In this document: in pieces, positions 18,096 through 26,705 of the stretch
Position numbering within the stretch: position 1 is the first letter of the stretch
Layout: every line of letters starts with the position of its first letter
Source: Streptomyces misionensis
Lineage (GTDB): Bacteria > Actinomycetota > Actinomycetes > Streptomycetales > Streptomycetaceae
Length of the DNA stretch: 64,000 nt
Direction: 5' to 3'
Assembly: GCF_900104815.1 (NCBI RefSeq)
Contig: NZ_FNTD01000004.1
Coordinates: forward strand, 5,224,501 to 5,288,500
Notes under the pieces: model-generated
Seen by the model: only the letters and a program-made list of their open reading frames with translations
Database searches by the model: none
Told to the model about the DNA's origin: nothing
Translations under genes and position numbers: made by a program

Positions 18096-19024
18096 ACGCC
18101 CTGGAGCTCCATGAAGGAGAAGGGGTTCTCGGAGCCGTAGACCGGCGCGAAGCCCAGCCGGGTCAGCCGCTGGTCGGCCACGCACTCCAGGTACTGCCGC
18201 ATCGACTCGGTGTTCATGCCCGGGAGGCCGTCACCGCACAGGTCGCGCGCGAACTGCAGCTCGGCCTCGACGGCCTCCCGCAGCATGTCGGTGACCTCCT
18301 GCCGGAGCCGGTCGTCGAACAGCTCCGGCTCCTCCTTGCGGACGGTGTCGACCACGTCGAAGGCGAAGGACATGTGCATCGTCTCGTCGCGGAACACCCA
18401 GTTGGTGCCGGTGGCCAGGCCGTGCAGCAGGCCCCGGCTGCGGAACCAGTAGACGTACGCGAAGGCGCCGTAGAAGAACAGGCCCTCGATGCACGCGGCG
18501 AAGCAGATCAGGTTGAGCAGGAAGCGCCGGCGGTCCGCCTGCGTCTCCAGCCGGTCGATCCGCTCCACCGAGTCGATCCACTTGAAGCAGAACTCGGCCT
18601 TCGAGCGGATCGACGGGATGTTCTCGACGGCCGCGAACGCCGCCGCCCGGTCGTCCGGGTCGGGCAGGTAGGTGTCCAGCAGCGTCAGGTAGAACTGGAC
18701 GTGCACCGCCTCCTCGAACAGCTGACGGCTCAGGTACAGCCGCGCCTCGGGGGAGTTGATGTGCTTGTACAGCGTCAGCACCAGGTTGTTGGCGACGATC
18801 GAGTCACCCGTCGCGAAGAACGCGACCAGGCGGCCGATCAGATGCTGCTCGGCCGGGCTGAGCTTGGCGAGGTCGGCGACGTCCGAGTGGAGGTCGACCT
18901 CCTCCACGGTCCAGGTGTTCTTGATGGCGTCCCGGTAGCGCTCGTAGAAGTCCGGGTAGCGCATGGGACGCAGGGTCAGTTCGAAGCCCGGGTCGAGCAG
19001 GTTGGTGTTGCGTTCGGTCTTCAC
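18008..19024 (-). CDS. nrdB: class Ia ribonucleotide reductase small subunit
   Basis: Carries the diiron-tyrosyl radical cofactor. The 338-residue protein shows the iron ligands in F-E-E-A-V-H-V-Q-F-Y, a central E near E-G-L-F-F-Y-G, and R-D-E-T-M-H-M. The C-terminal acidic tail (V-D-L-D-E-D-F) is the docking peptide for NrdA. Its GTG overlaps the nrdA stop codon (GTGA), giving coupled synthesis of the two subunits. Confidence 0.95.
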   Translation of the reverse strand: MKTERNTNLLDPGFELTLRPMRYPDFYERYRDAIKNTWTVEEVDLHSDVADLAKLSPAEQHLIGRLVAFFATGDSIVANNLVLTLYKHINSPEARLYLSRQLFEEAVHVQFYLTLLDTYLPDPDDRAAAFAAVENIPSIRSKAEFCFKWIDSVERIDRLETQADRRRFLLNLICFAACIEGLFFYGAFAYVYWFRSRGLLHGLATGTNWVFRDETMHMSFAFDVVDTVRKEEPELFDDRLRQEVTDMLREAVEAELQFARDLCGDGLPGMNTESMRQYLECVADQRLTRLGFAPVYGSENPFSFMELQGVQELTNFFERRPSAYQVAVEGTVDLDEDF

Positions 19025-21384
19025 TGGCAGGCCTCGCAGGACTCGGGGTTTTCCAGGGAGCAGGCGACGGCCTCGGGGTCGGCGACCTGCTGGACGGGGA
19101 TGGTCTGCTGCGCACGGGCGGCACGGGCGATCCGGGTCGCCGGGCGCGAACGCAGGTAGTACGTCGTCTTCAGCCCGGACTTCCAGGCGTACGCGTACAT
19201 CGAGGAGAGCTTGCCGATGGTCGGCGTCTCCATGAACAGGTTCAGGGACTGCGCCTGGTCGAGGAACGGGGTGCGCGCCGCCGCCATGTCGATCAGGCCG
19301 CGCTGCGGGATCTCCCACGCCGTGCGGTACAGCGTCCGCACGTCCTCGGGGATCCACGCGAAGCCCTGCACCGAGCCGTTGGACTCGCGCAGCGCCTCCC
19401 GGGTGCGCGCGTCCCAGACGCCCAGGTCCTTCAGGTCCTGCACCAGGTAGGAGTTGACCTGGAGGAACTCCCCGGACAGCGTCTCGCGCTTGAACAGGTT
19501 GGACACCTGCGGCTCGATGCACTCGTACACGCCCGCGATGGAGGCGATGGTGGCCGTCGGGGCGATCGCCAGCAGCAGCGAGTTGCGCAGGCCGACCGCC
19601 GCGATCCGGGTGCGCAGCGCCGCCCAGCGCTCCGGCCAGGTCTCCTGGACGCCGTAGTGGTCGGGGTGCAGCACCCCGCGCGCGGTCCGGGTCCGCTCCC
19701 AGGCCGGCAGCGGGCCGCTGCGCTCGGCGAGGTCGGCGGACGCCTCGTACGCGGCGAGCATGATCCGCTCGGCGATCCGGGTGGACAGCGCCTTCGCCTC
19801 CGGCGAGTCGAAGGGCAGCCGCAGCTTGAAGAAGACGTCCTGGAGGCCCATCGCGCCCAGGCCCACCGGACGCCACTTCGCGTTGGAGCGGCCGGCCTGC
19901 TCGGTCGGGTAGAAGTTGATGTCCACGACGCGGTCGAGGAAGGTGACGGCGGTGCGGACGGTCTCGTCGAGCCGCTCCCAGTCGATGTCCCCCGTCGCCG
20001 TGTCGACGAACGCGCCCAGGTTGACGGAGCCCAGGTTGCAGACCGCCGTCTCGCCGTCGTCGGTGACCTCCAGGATCTCCGTGCAGAGGTTGGAGGAGTG
20101 GATGACCTGGCCCGGCTCCGCGGTCTGGTTGGCGGTGCGGTTGGCGGCGTCCTTGAAGGTCATCCAGCCCTGGCCGGTCTGCGCGAGGGTGCGCATCATC
20201 CGGCCGTACAGCTCCCGGGCGGGCATGGTCTTGCGCGCGAGCCCCTTGCGCTCCGCCTCGCGGTAGGCGGCGTCGAACTCGGCGCCCCACAGGTCCACCA
20301 GCTGAGGCACGTCCGCCGGGGAGAACAGCGACCACTGCTCGTCGGCGTCGACCCGGCGCATGAACTCGTCCGGCACCCAGTGCGCGAGGTTCAGGTTGTG
20401 CGTGCGGCGGGCGTCCTCACCGGTGTTGTCCCGCAGCTCCAGGAACTCCTCGATGTCGGAGTGCCAGGTCTCCAGGTACACCGCGGCCGCGCCCTTGCGC
20501 CGGCCTCCCTGGTTCACCGCGGCCACCGAGGCGTCCAGGGTCTTCAGGAACGGCACGATGCCGTTGGAGTGCCCGTTGGTGCCCCGGATCAGCGAACCGC
20601 GGGCCCGGATGCGGGAGTACGACAGCCCGATGCCGCCGGCGTGCTTGGAGAGCCGGGCGACCTGGTGGTAGCGGTCGTAGATGGAGTCCAGCTCGTCCAG
20701 CGGGGAGTCGAGGAGGTAGCAGGACGACATCTGGGGGTGCCGGGTGCCGGAGTTGAACAGCGTGGGGGAGGAGGGCAGGTAGTCGAGCCGGCTCATGAGC
20801 CCGTAGAGCGCGGCGACCTCGTCCAGAGCGCGGACGGAGTCGTCCTCGGCCAGCCCCGCGGCGACCCGCAGCATGAAGTGCTGGGGCGTCTCGATGACCT
20901 TGCGGGTGATCGGGTGGCGCAGCAGGTAGCGGCTGTGCAGGGTGCGCAGGCCGAAGTAGCCGAAGCGGTCGTCGGCGCCGGTGTCCACCAGCGCGTCCAG
21001 GCGAGCGGCGTGGACCCGCGCGAACTCGGCGGTCCGGTCGGCGATGAGGCCTTCGCGGTGTCCGACGGCGACCGACTCGGTGAACGAGGTCACGCCCTGC
21101 GAGGCGGCCTCGGCCCGGATGGAGACGGTCAGCAGCCGGGCGGCGAGCCGCGAGTACGCGGGGTCCTCGGAGATCAGGCCGGCCGCGGCCTCGGTCGCCA
21201 GTTCGCGCAGCTCCGCCTCGTCGGCGTGGGCCGACCGGCCGCGCAGCGCGGCGGCGGCGACCCGGCCGGGGTCGGCGTCGGGGAGGTCTCCGGTCAGCTC
21301 GGTCAGGGTCCGCAGCAGCGCGGCACCGGGACCGTCGTTCTCCAGATCCGGGGCTGATGCCGGTTCGGCTGGCGCGATGGTCAC
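19021..21384 (-). CDS. nrdA: class Ia ribonucleotide reductase large subunit
   Basis: Reduces ribonucleoside diphosphates aerobically. The 787-residue protein begins with an ATP-cone-like region (about 40-110), then P-S-S-P-T-L-F-N-S-G-T, the S-S-C-Y-L-L active-site Cys, N-L-C-T-E-I and N-L-G-S-V-N (radical Cys and substrate site), P-T-A-T-I-A-S-I-A-G and the tail C-E-A-C-Q thiol pair. The GTG at 21384 follows GAGGGAG at a 7-base spacing. Expression is controlled by the cobalamin riboswitch and NrdR boxes just upstream, so the enzyme is made when the B12-dependent class II enzyme cannot work. Confidence 0.96.
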   Translation of the reverse strand: MTIAPAEPASAPDLENDGPGAALLRTLTELTGDLPDADPGRVAAAALRGRSAHADEAELRELATEAAAGLISEDPAYSRLAARLLTVSIRAEAASQGVTSFTESVAVGHREGLIADRTAEFARVHAARLDALVDTGADDRFGYFGLRTLHSRYLLRHPITRKVIETPQHFMLRVAAGLAEDDSVRALDEVAALYGLMSRLDYLPSSPTLFNSGTRHPQMSSCYLLDSPLDELDSIYDRYHQVARLSKHAGGIGLSYSRIRARGSLIRGTNGHSNGIVPFLKTLDASVAAVNQGGRRKGAAAVYLETWHSDIEEFLELRDNTGEDARRTHNLNLAHWVPDEFMRRVDADEQWSLFSPADVPQLVDLWGAEFDAAYREAERKGLARKTMPARELYGRMMRTLAQTGQGWMTFKDAANRTANQTAEPGQVIHSSNLCTEILEVTDDGETAVCNLGSVNLGAFVDTATGDIDWERLDETVRTAVTFLDRVVDINFYPTEQAGRSNAKWRPVGLGAMGLQDVFFKLRLPFDSPEAKALSTRIAERIMLAAYEASADLAERSGPLPAWERTRTARGVLHPDHYGVQETWPERWAALRTRIAAVGLRNSLLLAIAPTATIASIAGVYECIEPQVSNLFKRETLSGEFLQVNSYLVQDLKDLGVWDARTREALRESNGSVQGFAWIPEDVRTLYRTAWEIPQRGLIDMAAARTPFLDQAQSLNLFMETPTIGKLSSMYAYAWKSGLKTTYYLRSRPATRIARAARAQQTIPVQQVADPEAVACSLENPESCEACQ

Positions 21385-21519
21385 GTGGGGCTCTCCCTCG
21401 CTCGGCACGGGGGCCTGGCGGAGGGCAGGGGCAGCCACGAGCGCACACGGCGTCGCGTCCACCGGCCCACTCCACGAGGCCCGGACGTCTCAGGGCACCC
21501 GGACCGGACGGCCGGGTGC

Positions 21520-21621
21520 GCTGTCGGCAGGTCCTCGGACTGACTCCTGTGCGCGGATACGCACAAGTACACCGTTGCGGGACAGTTCCGGATTCGCACC
21601 GGATTCCCCTGCGGCGACAGC
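21520..21621 (-). ncRNA. cobalamin riboswitch of nrdAB
   Basis: On the minus strand, a 7-bp closing stem (GCTGTCG with CGACAGC) encloses the cobalamin aptamer signatures: GGAATCCGGTGCGAATCCGG, ACTGTCCCGCAACGGTG and GAGTCAGTCCGAGGACCTGCC (last split by one helix). The aptamer ends 135 bases upstream of the nrdA GTG, leaving room for an expression platform. B12 control of the Streptomyces nrdABS operon by such a riboswitch is established. Confidence 0.92.
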
Positions 21622-21628
21622 GAGCATG

Positions 21629-21675
21629 AGCATACATCTAGTGCCGGGCTGCCGTGTCACCCCCAGATGTTGTGT
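21629..21675 (-). promoter_or_regulatory. tandem NrdR boxes
   Basis: Two 16-bp sites resembling the NrdR consensus (minus strand acacaacatctggggg at 21660-21675 and gcactagatgtatgct at 21629-21644) are offset by exactly 31 bp, the conserved helical phasing of paired NrdR boxes. They lie immediately upstream of the riboswitch where the nrdAB promoter must be. nrdR itself is not in this window. Confidence 0.75.
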
Positions 21676-21685
21676 CGCCCTGGTA

Positions 21686-22192
21686 TCAGAGCGTCAACTT
21701 GTAGGTGATGAGAGTGACGTCGTCCAGCTCCGGGAGGGGGTTCCAGTCCCGCTCGGGCGTGCGCACGAACCCGAGGCGTTCGTAGAGCCGGTGGGCGCTG
21801 TGCATGGCGCGCTGGCTGGAGAGGACGACGGACGAGCACCCCGCGGTGGCCCGCGCGCGCTCGACACAGGCGCGCACGAGGGCTTCGCCGGCACCCCTGC
21901 CGCGCGCCTCGCGCCGCACCGCCAGCGCCCGGATCTCGGCCTCGCCGGGGCGCGCGATGTCGGCGACGGGGCCGCCCGAGGGGACGAAGGTCACGCCGCC
22001 GACGACGCGGTCCCCCAACACGGCGGCGAGCACCTCGGCCGAGGCGGCTCGCGCGGCCACGTCCTTGAGCACGGTGAGGTACGGGTCGCTCGCGCCGAAG
22101 TCGAGGAGGTCGTCGAGGAGGTACGCCTCGGCCGTGAGTTCGCCGAGTTCGTCGTACTCGGCCGGGTCGGCGGGTCGGATTCGGATGTCCAT
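21686..22192 (-). CDS. GNAT-family N-acetyltransferase
   Basis: A 168-residue GNAT fold protein with the acetyl-CoA loop R-R-E-A-R-G-R-G-A-G-E-A-L-V near residue 97 and the C-terminal A-H-R-L-Y-E-R-L-G-F-V-R motif. Acceptor substrate unknown. No Shine-Dalgarno precedes the ATG. Its stop codon lies only about 10 bases from the distal NrdR box, so nrd transcription must start close behind this gene. Confidence 0.88.
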   Translation of the reverse strand: MDIRIRPADPAEYDELGELTAEAYLLDDLLDFGASDPYLTVLKDVAARAASAEVLAAVLGDRVVGGVTFVPSGGPVADIARPGEAEIRALAVRREARGRGAGEALVRACVERARATAGCSSVVLSSQRAMHSAHRLYERLGFVRTPERDWNPLPELDDVTLITYKLTL

Positions 22193-22212
22193 GCCGGCGA
22201 GTGTGCACGACA

Positions 22213-22248
22213 ACGGGCCGCCGGAGCATGTGCTTTCCGGCGGCCCGT
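22213..22248 (-). terminator. terminator of the symporter operon
   Basis: A perfect 12-bp GC-rich stem with a 12-base loop lies 26 bases beyond the symporter stop codon, between it and the GNAT gene on the same strand. Confidence 0.65.
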
Positions 22249-22274
22249 GCGCGGTTCCTCGTCTCCGGATCCGG

Positions 22275-23903
22275 TCAGTGGGTGGTGCCCGCCGTGGCCG
22301 GCGGCAGTTCCACCTCGACCCCCGCGTCGCCCGCGTCGGCCGTGTAGTCCGAGGGGCTCGTCTCGTCCACGCCCTCGGGGGCCTTCACGGCCTTGAGGAC
22401 GACGGTGAGGACGACGGTGACCACGACGTTCAGCACGAACGCCGTCATGCCGATGTAGCCGATCTGGCCGATGCCCGGGATCTCGTCGGCCGAGCCGCCG
22501 AAGTGCTTCTGGGTCGGCGAGGCGACACCGTACGCGGCGAGGGTGCCGTAGACCATGCCGACCGCCCAGCCGGCGAGCAGCGCCCAGCGGTGGAACCAGC
22601 GGGTGAACAGACCGCCGACCAGCGCCGGGAAGGTCTGCAGGATCCAGATGCCGCCGAGCAGCTGGAAGTTGATCGCGACCGTCTTGTCCATGCCGAGCAC
22701 GAAGACCAGCGCGCCCACCTTCACCAGCAGCGACACGAACTTGGAGACCTGGGCCTCCTGCTTCGGCGTGGCGTCCGGCTTGATGAAGTCCTTGTAGATG
22801 TTGCGGGTGAAGAGGTTCGCCGCCGCGATGGACATGATCGCCGCCGGGACCAGCGCGCCGATGCCGATGGCCGCGAAGGCCACGCCCGTGAACCAGTCCG
22901 GGAACATGTCCTCGAACAGCTGCGGGATCGCCAGCTGCCCGTTGTCCACCTTGACCCCGGCCGCGATCGCCATGAAGCCCAGCAGCGCCAGCAGGCCGAG
23001 CATCAGCGAGTACAGCGGCAGGATGGTGGTGTTGCGCCGGATCACCTCACGGCTGCGGGAGGAGAGCGTCGCGGTGATCGAGTGCGGGTACATGAACAGC
23101 GCGAGCGCCGAGCCCAGCGCCAGGGTGGCGTACGACCACTGGCCCGCCGGCGGTGGGGCGAGCGCCCCGCGCGGCTTGCCGGTGGCCGGGCTGAGCTGGC
23201 TGAAGGCGTGGCCGGCCTTGGCGAAGATGTCGTCGAACCCGCCCAGCTTGATCGGGATGTAGATGATCGCCACCAGGATCACGATGTAGATCAGCGCGTC
23301 CTTGACGAAGGCGATCAGCGCGGGCGCCCGCAGACCCGAGGAGTACGTGTACGCCGCCAGCACCGCGAAGGCGATCAGCAGCGGCAGGTCCTTCACGAAC
23401 TCGTTGGTGTTGTCCCCGCCGCCCACGCCCATCACGTCCAGCACCGCCTGGATGCCGACGAGTTGCAGCGCGATGTACGGCATCGTCGCGAGGATGCCGG
23501 TCAGCGCCACCGCGAGCGACAGCCCCTTCGAGCCGAACCGGCCGCGCACGAAGTCGGAGGTGGTCACGTACCCGTGGCGGTGCGAGACCGACCACAGGCG
23601 CGGCAGGAAGGTGAAGATCAGCGGGTACACCAGGATCGTGTAGGGCACCGCGAAGAAGCCGGACGCGCCCGCCGCGTAGATCGCCGCGGGCACGGCGACG
23701 AAGGTGTACGCCGTGTACAGGTCACCGCCGAGCAGGAACCAGGTGATCCAGGTGCCGAACGACCGTCCGCCCAGGCCCCATTCGTCCAGGGAGTGCTCGT
23801 TCTCGGCCCGCCGCCAGCGTGCGGCGAGGAAGCCCATGACCGTGACGGCCAGGAAGAAGAAGATGAAGACGCCGAGCGCGACGCCGTTGACGCCGTCCTT
23901 CAC
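22275..23903 (-). CDS. sodium:solute symporter (SSS family, MctP-like)
   Basis: A 542-residue integral membrane transporter with about 13 hydrophobic helices, starting outside-in with V-A-L-G-V-F-I-F-F-F-L-A. Family features include G-G-R-S-F-G-T-W in the helix 1-2 loop, P-Y-I-A-L-Q-L-V-G and N-L-F-T-R-N-I-Y-K. Pairing with an upstream DUF3311 protein is typical of actinobacterial monocarboxylate-type permeases. The GTG overlaps the DUF3311 stop codon (GTGA), so the two are translated together. Substrate is an inference. Confidence 0.9.
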   Translation of the reverse strand: MKDGVNGVALGVFIFFFLAVTVMGFLAARWRRAENEHSLDEWGLGGRSFGTWITWFLLGGDLYTAYTFVAVPAAIYAAGASGFFAVPYTILVYPLIFTFLPRLWSVSHRHGYVTTSDFVRGRFGSKGLSLAVALTGILATMPYIALQLVGIQAVLDVMGVGGGDNTNEFVKDLPLLIAFAVLAAYTYSSGLRAPALIAFVKDALIYIVILVAIIYIPIKLGGFDDIFAKAGHAFSQLSPATGKPRGALAPPPAGQWSYATLALGSALALFMYPHSITATLSSRSREVIRRNTTILPLYSLMLGLLALLGFMAIAAGVKVDNGQLAIPQLFEDMFPDWFTGVAFAAIGIGALVPAAIMSIAAANLFTRNIYKDFIKPDATPKQEAQVSKFVSLLVKVGALVFVLGMDKTVAINFQLLGGIWILQTFPALVGGLFTRWFHRWALLAGWAVGMVYGTLAAYGVASPTQKHFGGSADEIPGIGQIGYIGMTAFVLNVVVTVVLTVVLKAVKAPEGVDETSPSDYTADAGDAGVEVELPPATAGTTH

Positions 23904-24163
23904 CGTGCCGCACCCCCCTGCGCGTCCTTGCGGGAGCGCTGGTCGTGCTGCCACAGCTTGTACGCGATCATGGTGAGCGCGGTGGAGATCAGCACCCAGA
24001 CCATCTGGTACCAGTAGAAGAACGGGATCCCGATGAAGGCGGGGTCCGTCTTCGCGTACGAGCCGACCCACAGCATCGCCACGAAGGGCGCGACGAGACA
24101 CAGGCCGATGATCACCCTCACCGGTGTCACGACCGGTGGTCTCACTTCAGGTGTTTCGGACAT
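23900..24163 (-). CDS. DUF3311 membrane protein, symporter partner
   Basis: An 87-residue protein with two transmembrane helices (about 16-37 and 47-68) and a basic C-terminus. DUF3311 proteins accompany SSS symporters, probably as small accessory subunits. GGAG lies about 8 bases before the ATG. First gene of the two-gene operon. Confidence 0.85.
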   Translation of the reverse strand: MSETPEVRPPVVTPVRVIIGLCLVAPFVAMLWVGSYAKTDPAFIGIPFFYWYQMVWVLISTALTMIAYKLWQHDQRSRKDAQGGAAR

Positions 24164-24288
24164 GTCACGGCTCCGTCCCCTCGCTGATCACCTGTGTAAT
24201 GCGCAGGCAATCTAGGTGACGGTGTCCGGGCAGAGGAAGACCCTGTCCGCAGGTCGGTATATCGATTCGGCGAAGGCGGGGTCCCGGA

Positions 24289-25134
<846 letters not shown>

Positions 25135-25168
25135 TCAGGACTCCACCCGCACGCTCCGTGATCCCCTC

Positions 25169-25202
25169 TATATACCGTCGCGACCATGGCTGGTCTAGTC
25201 CA
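25169..25202 (-). promoter_or_regulatory. dasR promoter -10 and DasR-responsive element (dre)
   Basis: TGGTCTAGTCCA (25191-25202) is a close match to the dre core TGGTCTAGACCA. A TATATA on both strands at 25169-25174 is a good -10 for dasR about 115 bases upstream of its ATG, placing the dre over the -35 region and implying autoregulation. The 25054-25404 region holds nothing else except the MITE. Confidence 0.7.
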
Positions 25203-25240
25203 ACAGGGGCGACGGGTGCGGTCGCCGCCCCTGCCGCGGA

Positions 25241-25408
25241 CTAGTGCTGTGGCCGGGAAGGTTCGCCGGAAAGCTCGCGGCGTCCGGTGCGGTGCATCGC
25301 AAGGCGGAGCGTCGCCCGCGTACTGGATGTACTCGGGTGACGCGACAACGCGGCGAGGTGCCGTGCCGGGCGTCGCGAGCCGGTGAACCTTTCCGGTCAC
25401 AGCGCTAG
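25241..25408. mobile_element. 168-bp MITE-like element with CTAG ends
   Basis: About 29-bp terminal inverted repeats (25241-25269 against 25380-25408) match at all but four or five positions and start with CTAG. The interior shares GCAAGGCGGAG, GACAACGCGGC and GTGCCGTGCCGGGC blocks with the element at 10025-10226. It has no gene. The right-hand CTAG contains the nagB stop codon. It lies where dasABC would be expected, between dasR and nagB. Confidence 0.75.
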
Positions 25409-26190
25409 ATCCCCTGCCACTCCGGCTTGTTGCGGTACGTGTGCCGGAAGTAGTCGGCCAGCTTCAGCTTGGCGGCGGCCGCCTCGTCCACCACCACCGT
25501 CGCGTGCGGGTGCAGCTGGAGCGCGGAGGCCGGGCAGACGGCCGCGACCGGGCCCTCGACGCTCGCCGCGACCGCGTCCGCCTTGCCCTCGCCGGTCGCC
25601 AGCAGCACCAGGTGGCGGGCCTCCAGGATGGTGCCGATGCCCTGGGTGACGACGTGGTGCGGGACCTGCTCGATGTCGCCCTCGAAGAAGCGCGCGTTGT
25701 CGACGCGGGTCTGCTCGGTCAGGGTCTTGATCCGGGTGCGGGAGGCGAGCGAGGAGCAGGGCTCGTTGAAGCCGATGTGCCCGTCGGTGCCGATCCCGAG
25801 GAGCTGCAGGTCCACCCCGCCGGCCGCGGCGAGCGTGCGGTCGTACGCCGCGCACGCCGCCTGGATGTCCTCGGCCGTGCCGTCGGGGCCGAGGAAGGCG
25901 TCCATGCCGATGCCGAGCGGCTCCAGCACCTCCCGGCGCAGCACCGAGCGGTAGGACTCGGGGTGGTCGGCGGGCAGCCCCACGTACTCGTCGAGCTGGG
26001 CTATGCGGGCCCGCGAGGTGTCCACGGCGCCGGCCCGCACCTTGGCGGCGAGCGCCTGGTAGACGGGGAGCGGAGTGGAGCCGGTGGCGACGCCGAGCAG
26101 GGCGTCGGGCTTGCGTCGCAGCAGCTGTGCCATGGCCTCGGCGATCAGCTCGCCACCCGCCGCGGCGTCCGGAACGATGACAACTTCCAC
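25405..26190 (-). CDS. nagB: glucosamine-6-phosphate deaminase
   Basis: Converts glucosamine-6-phosphate to fructose-6-phosphate plus ammonia, feeding amino sugar into glycolysis and lowering the DasR ligand. At 261 residues it shows G-V-A-T-G-S-T-P near residue 34, L-D-E-Y-V-G (catalytic Asp) and G-I-G-T-D-G-H-I-G-F-N-E-P (catalytic Asp and His). The GTG at 26190 has a weak GGCAGG upstream. A dre overlaps its promoter 40 bp upstream. Confidence 0.95.
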   Translation of the reverse strand: MEVVIVPDAAAGGELIAEAMAQLLRRKPDALLGVATGSTPLPVYQALAAKVRAGAVDTSRARIAQLDEYVGLPADHPESYRSVLRREVLEPLGIGMDAFLGPDGTAEDIQAACAAYDRTLAAAGGVDLQLLGIGTDGHIGFNEPCSSLASRTRIKTLTEQTRVDNARFFEGDIEQVPHHVVTQGIGTILEARHLVLLATGEGKADAVAASVEGPVAAVCPASALQLHPHATVVVDEAAAAKLKLADYFRHTYRNKPEWQGI

Positions 26191-26229
26191 GTGGGCCTGC
26201 CGTTCTGGAGAGGGCTCGGTGCGTCTATG

Positions 26230-26241
26230 TGGTTTAGACCA
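26230..26241 (-). promoter_or_regulatory. dre in the nagB promoter
   Basis: TGGTTTAGACCA differs from the dre core in one base and is centred about 45 bp upstream of the nagB start codon, consistent with DasR repression of nagB. Confidence 0.75.
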
Positions 26242-26408
26242 ATCTAACAGAATGGGCCCACGCTGCCGATGGCTCCGGGCGCGGGGTCGCGGAAATTGCC
26301 GTCGCCTTCTGTCCCCACGGCCGACCCGGGCGGGCTAGGCTGCGCGTGGCATCCAGTGCCAGGGGTGCGGACGGCCGCCGGACGGCGTCGTACGTGCCCG
26401 CGGGGGCA

Positions 26409-26437
26409 TGGACATGCCCCATGGTCTAGTCCACAAT
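26409..26437 (+). promoter_or_regulatory. DasR-controlled promoter of predicted sRNA
   Basis: TGGACA (26409-26414) and CACAAT (26432-26437) are spaced by 17 bases on the plus strand. A dre, TGGTCTAGTCCA at 26422-26433, fills the spacer, so bound DasR would block polymerase. Transcription would start near 26444, too far from the kinase gene to be its only role. Confidence 0.7.
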
Positions 26438-26443
26438 CGAAGA

Positions 26444-26602
26444 GAACTGTTCGAACCGTTCGAACCGGTGGTTCGACGCTCGAAGAGGACAAGCCTCCGT
26501 CTTCCCCGCACAGGAAGGCGGATCGAGGAACCGGTGCTCTCTGCCCTGACTGCCCCGGCTCCTCGGCCTTCGGCCGACCGGGACCGCACACCCCGCGGCC
26601 GA
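26444..26602 (+). ncRNA. small RNA, probable scr5239 homologue
   Basis: The stretch after the dre promoter has no coding frame but several hairpins: TCGAACC-GGT-GGTTCGA at 26460-26476, GAGG/CCTC at about 26484-26497, and a terminal CGGCC-TTC-GGCCG stem with outer CCGG pairing near 26555-26590. S. coelicolor scr5239 is a conserved 159-nt sRNA in the same neighbourhood, is DasR-dependent and represses agarase, metE and PEP carboxykinase mRNAs. Position, promoter and length fit; ends are estimated from the promoter and the known length. Confidence 0.55.
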
Positions 26603-26705
26603 TGATGCTCCGGGCTGCGGTGCCGGGAGGGTTGAGGGTCCCTTCCAGGCGCCGCGGCCCGCGGGTGTTTTCCGGCCAGGTCAGGGGCCCCGGTACGCTC
26701 GCAGG

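Noticed and set aside
26449..26476. GTTCGAACC repeats resembling an actinobacterial LexA box
   Set aside because: The consensus needs TCGAAC-N4-GTTCGA; the gaps here are 1 and 5 bases. The repeats are better explained as the first hairpin of the predicted sRNA.
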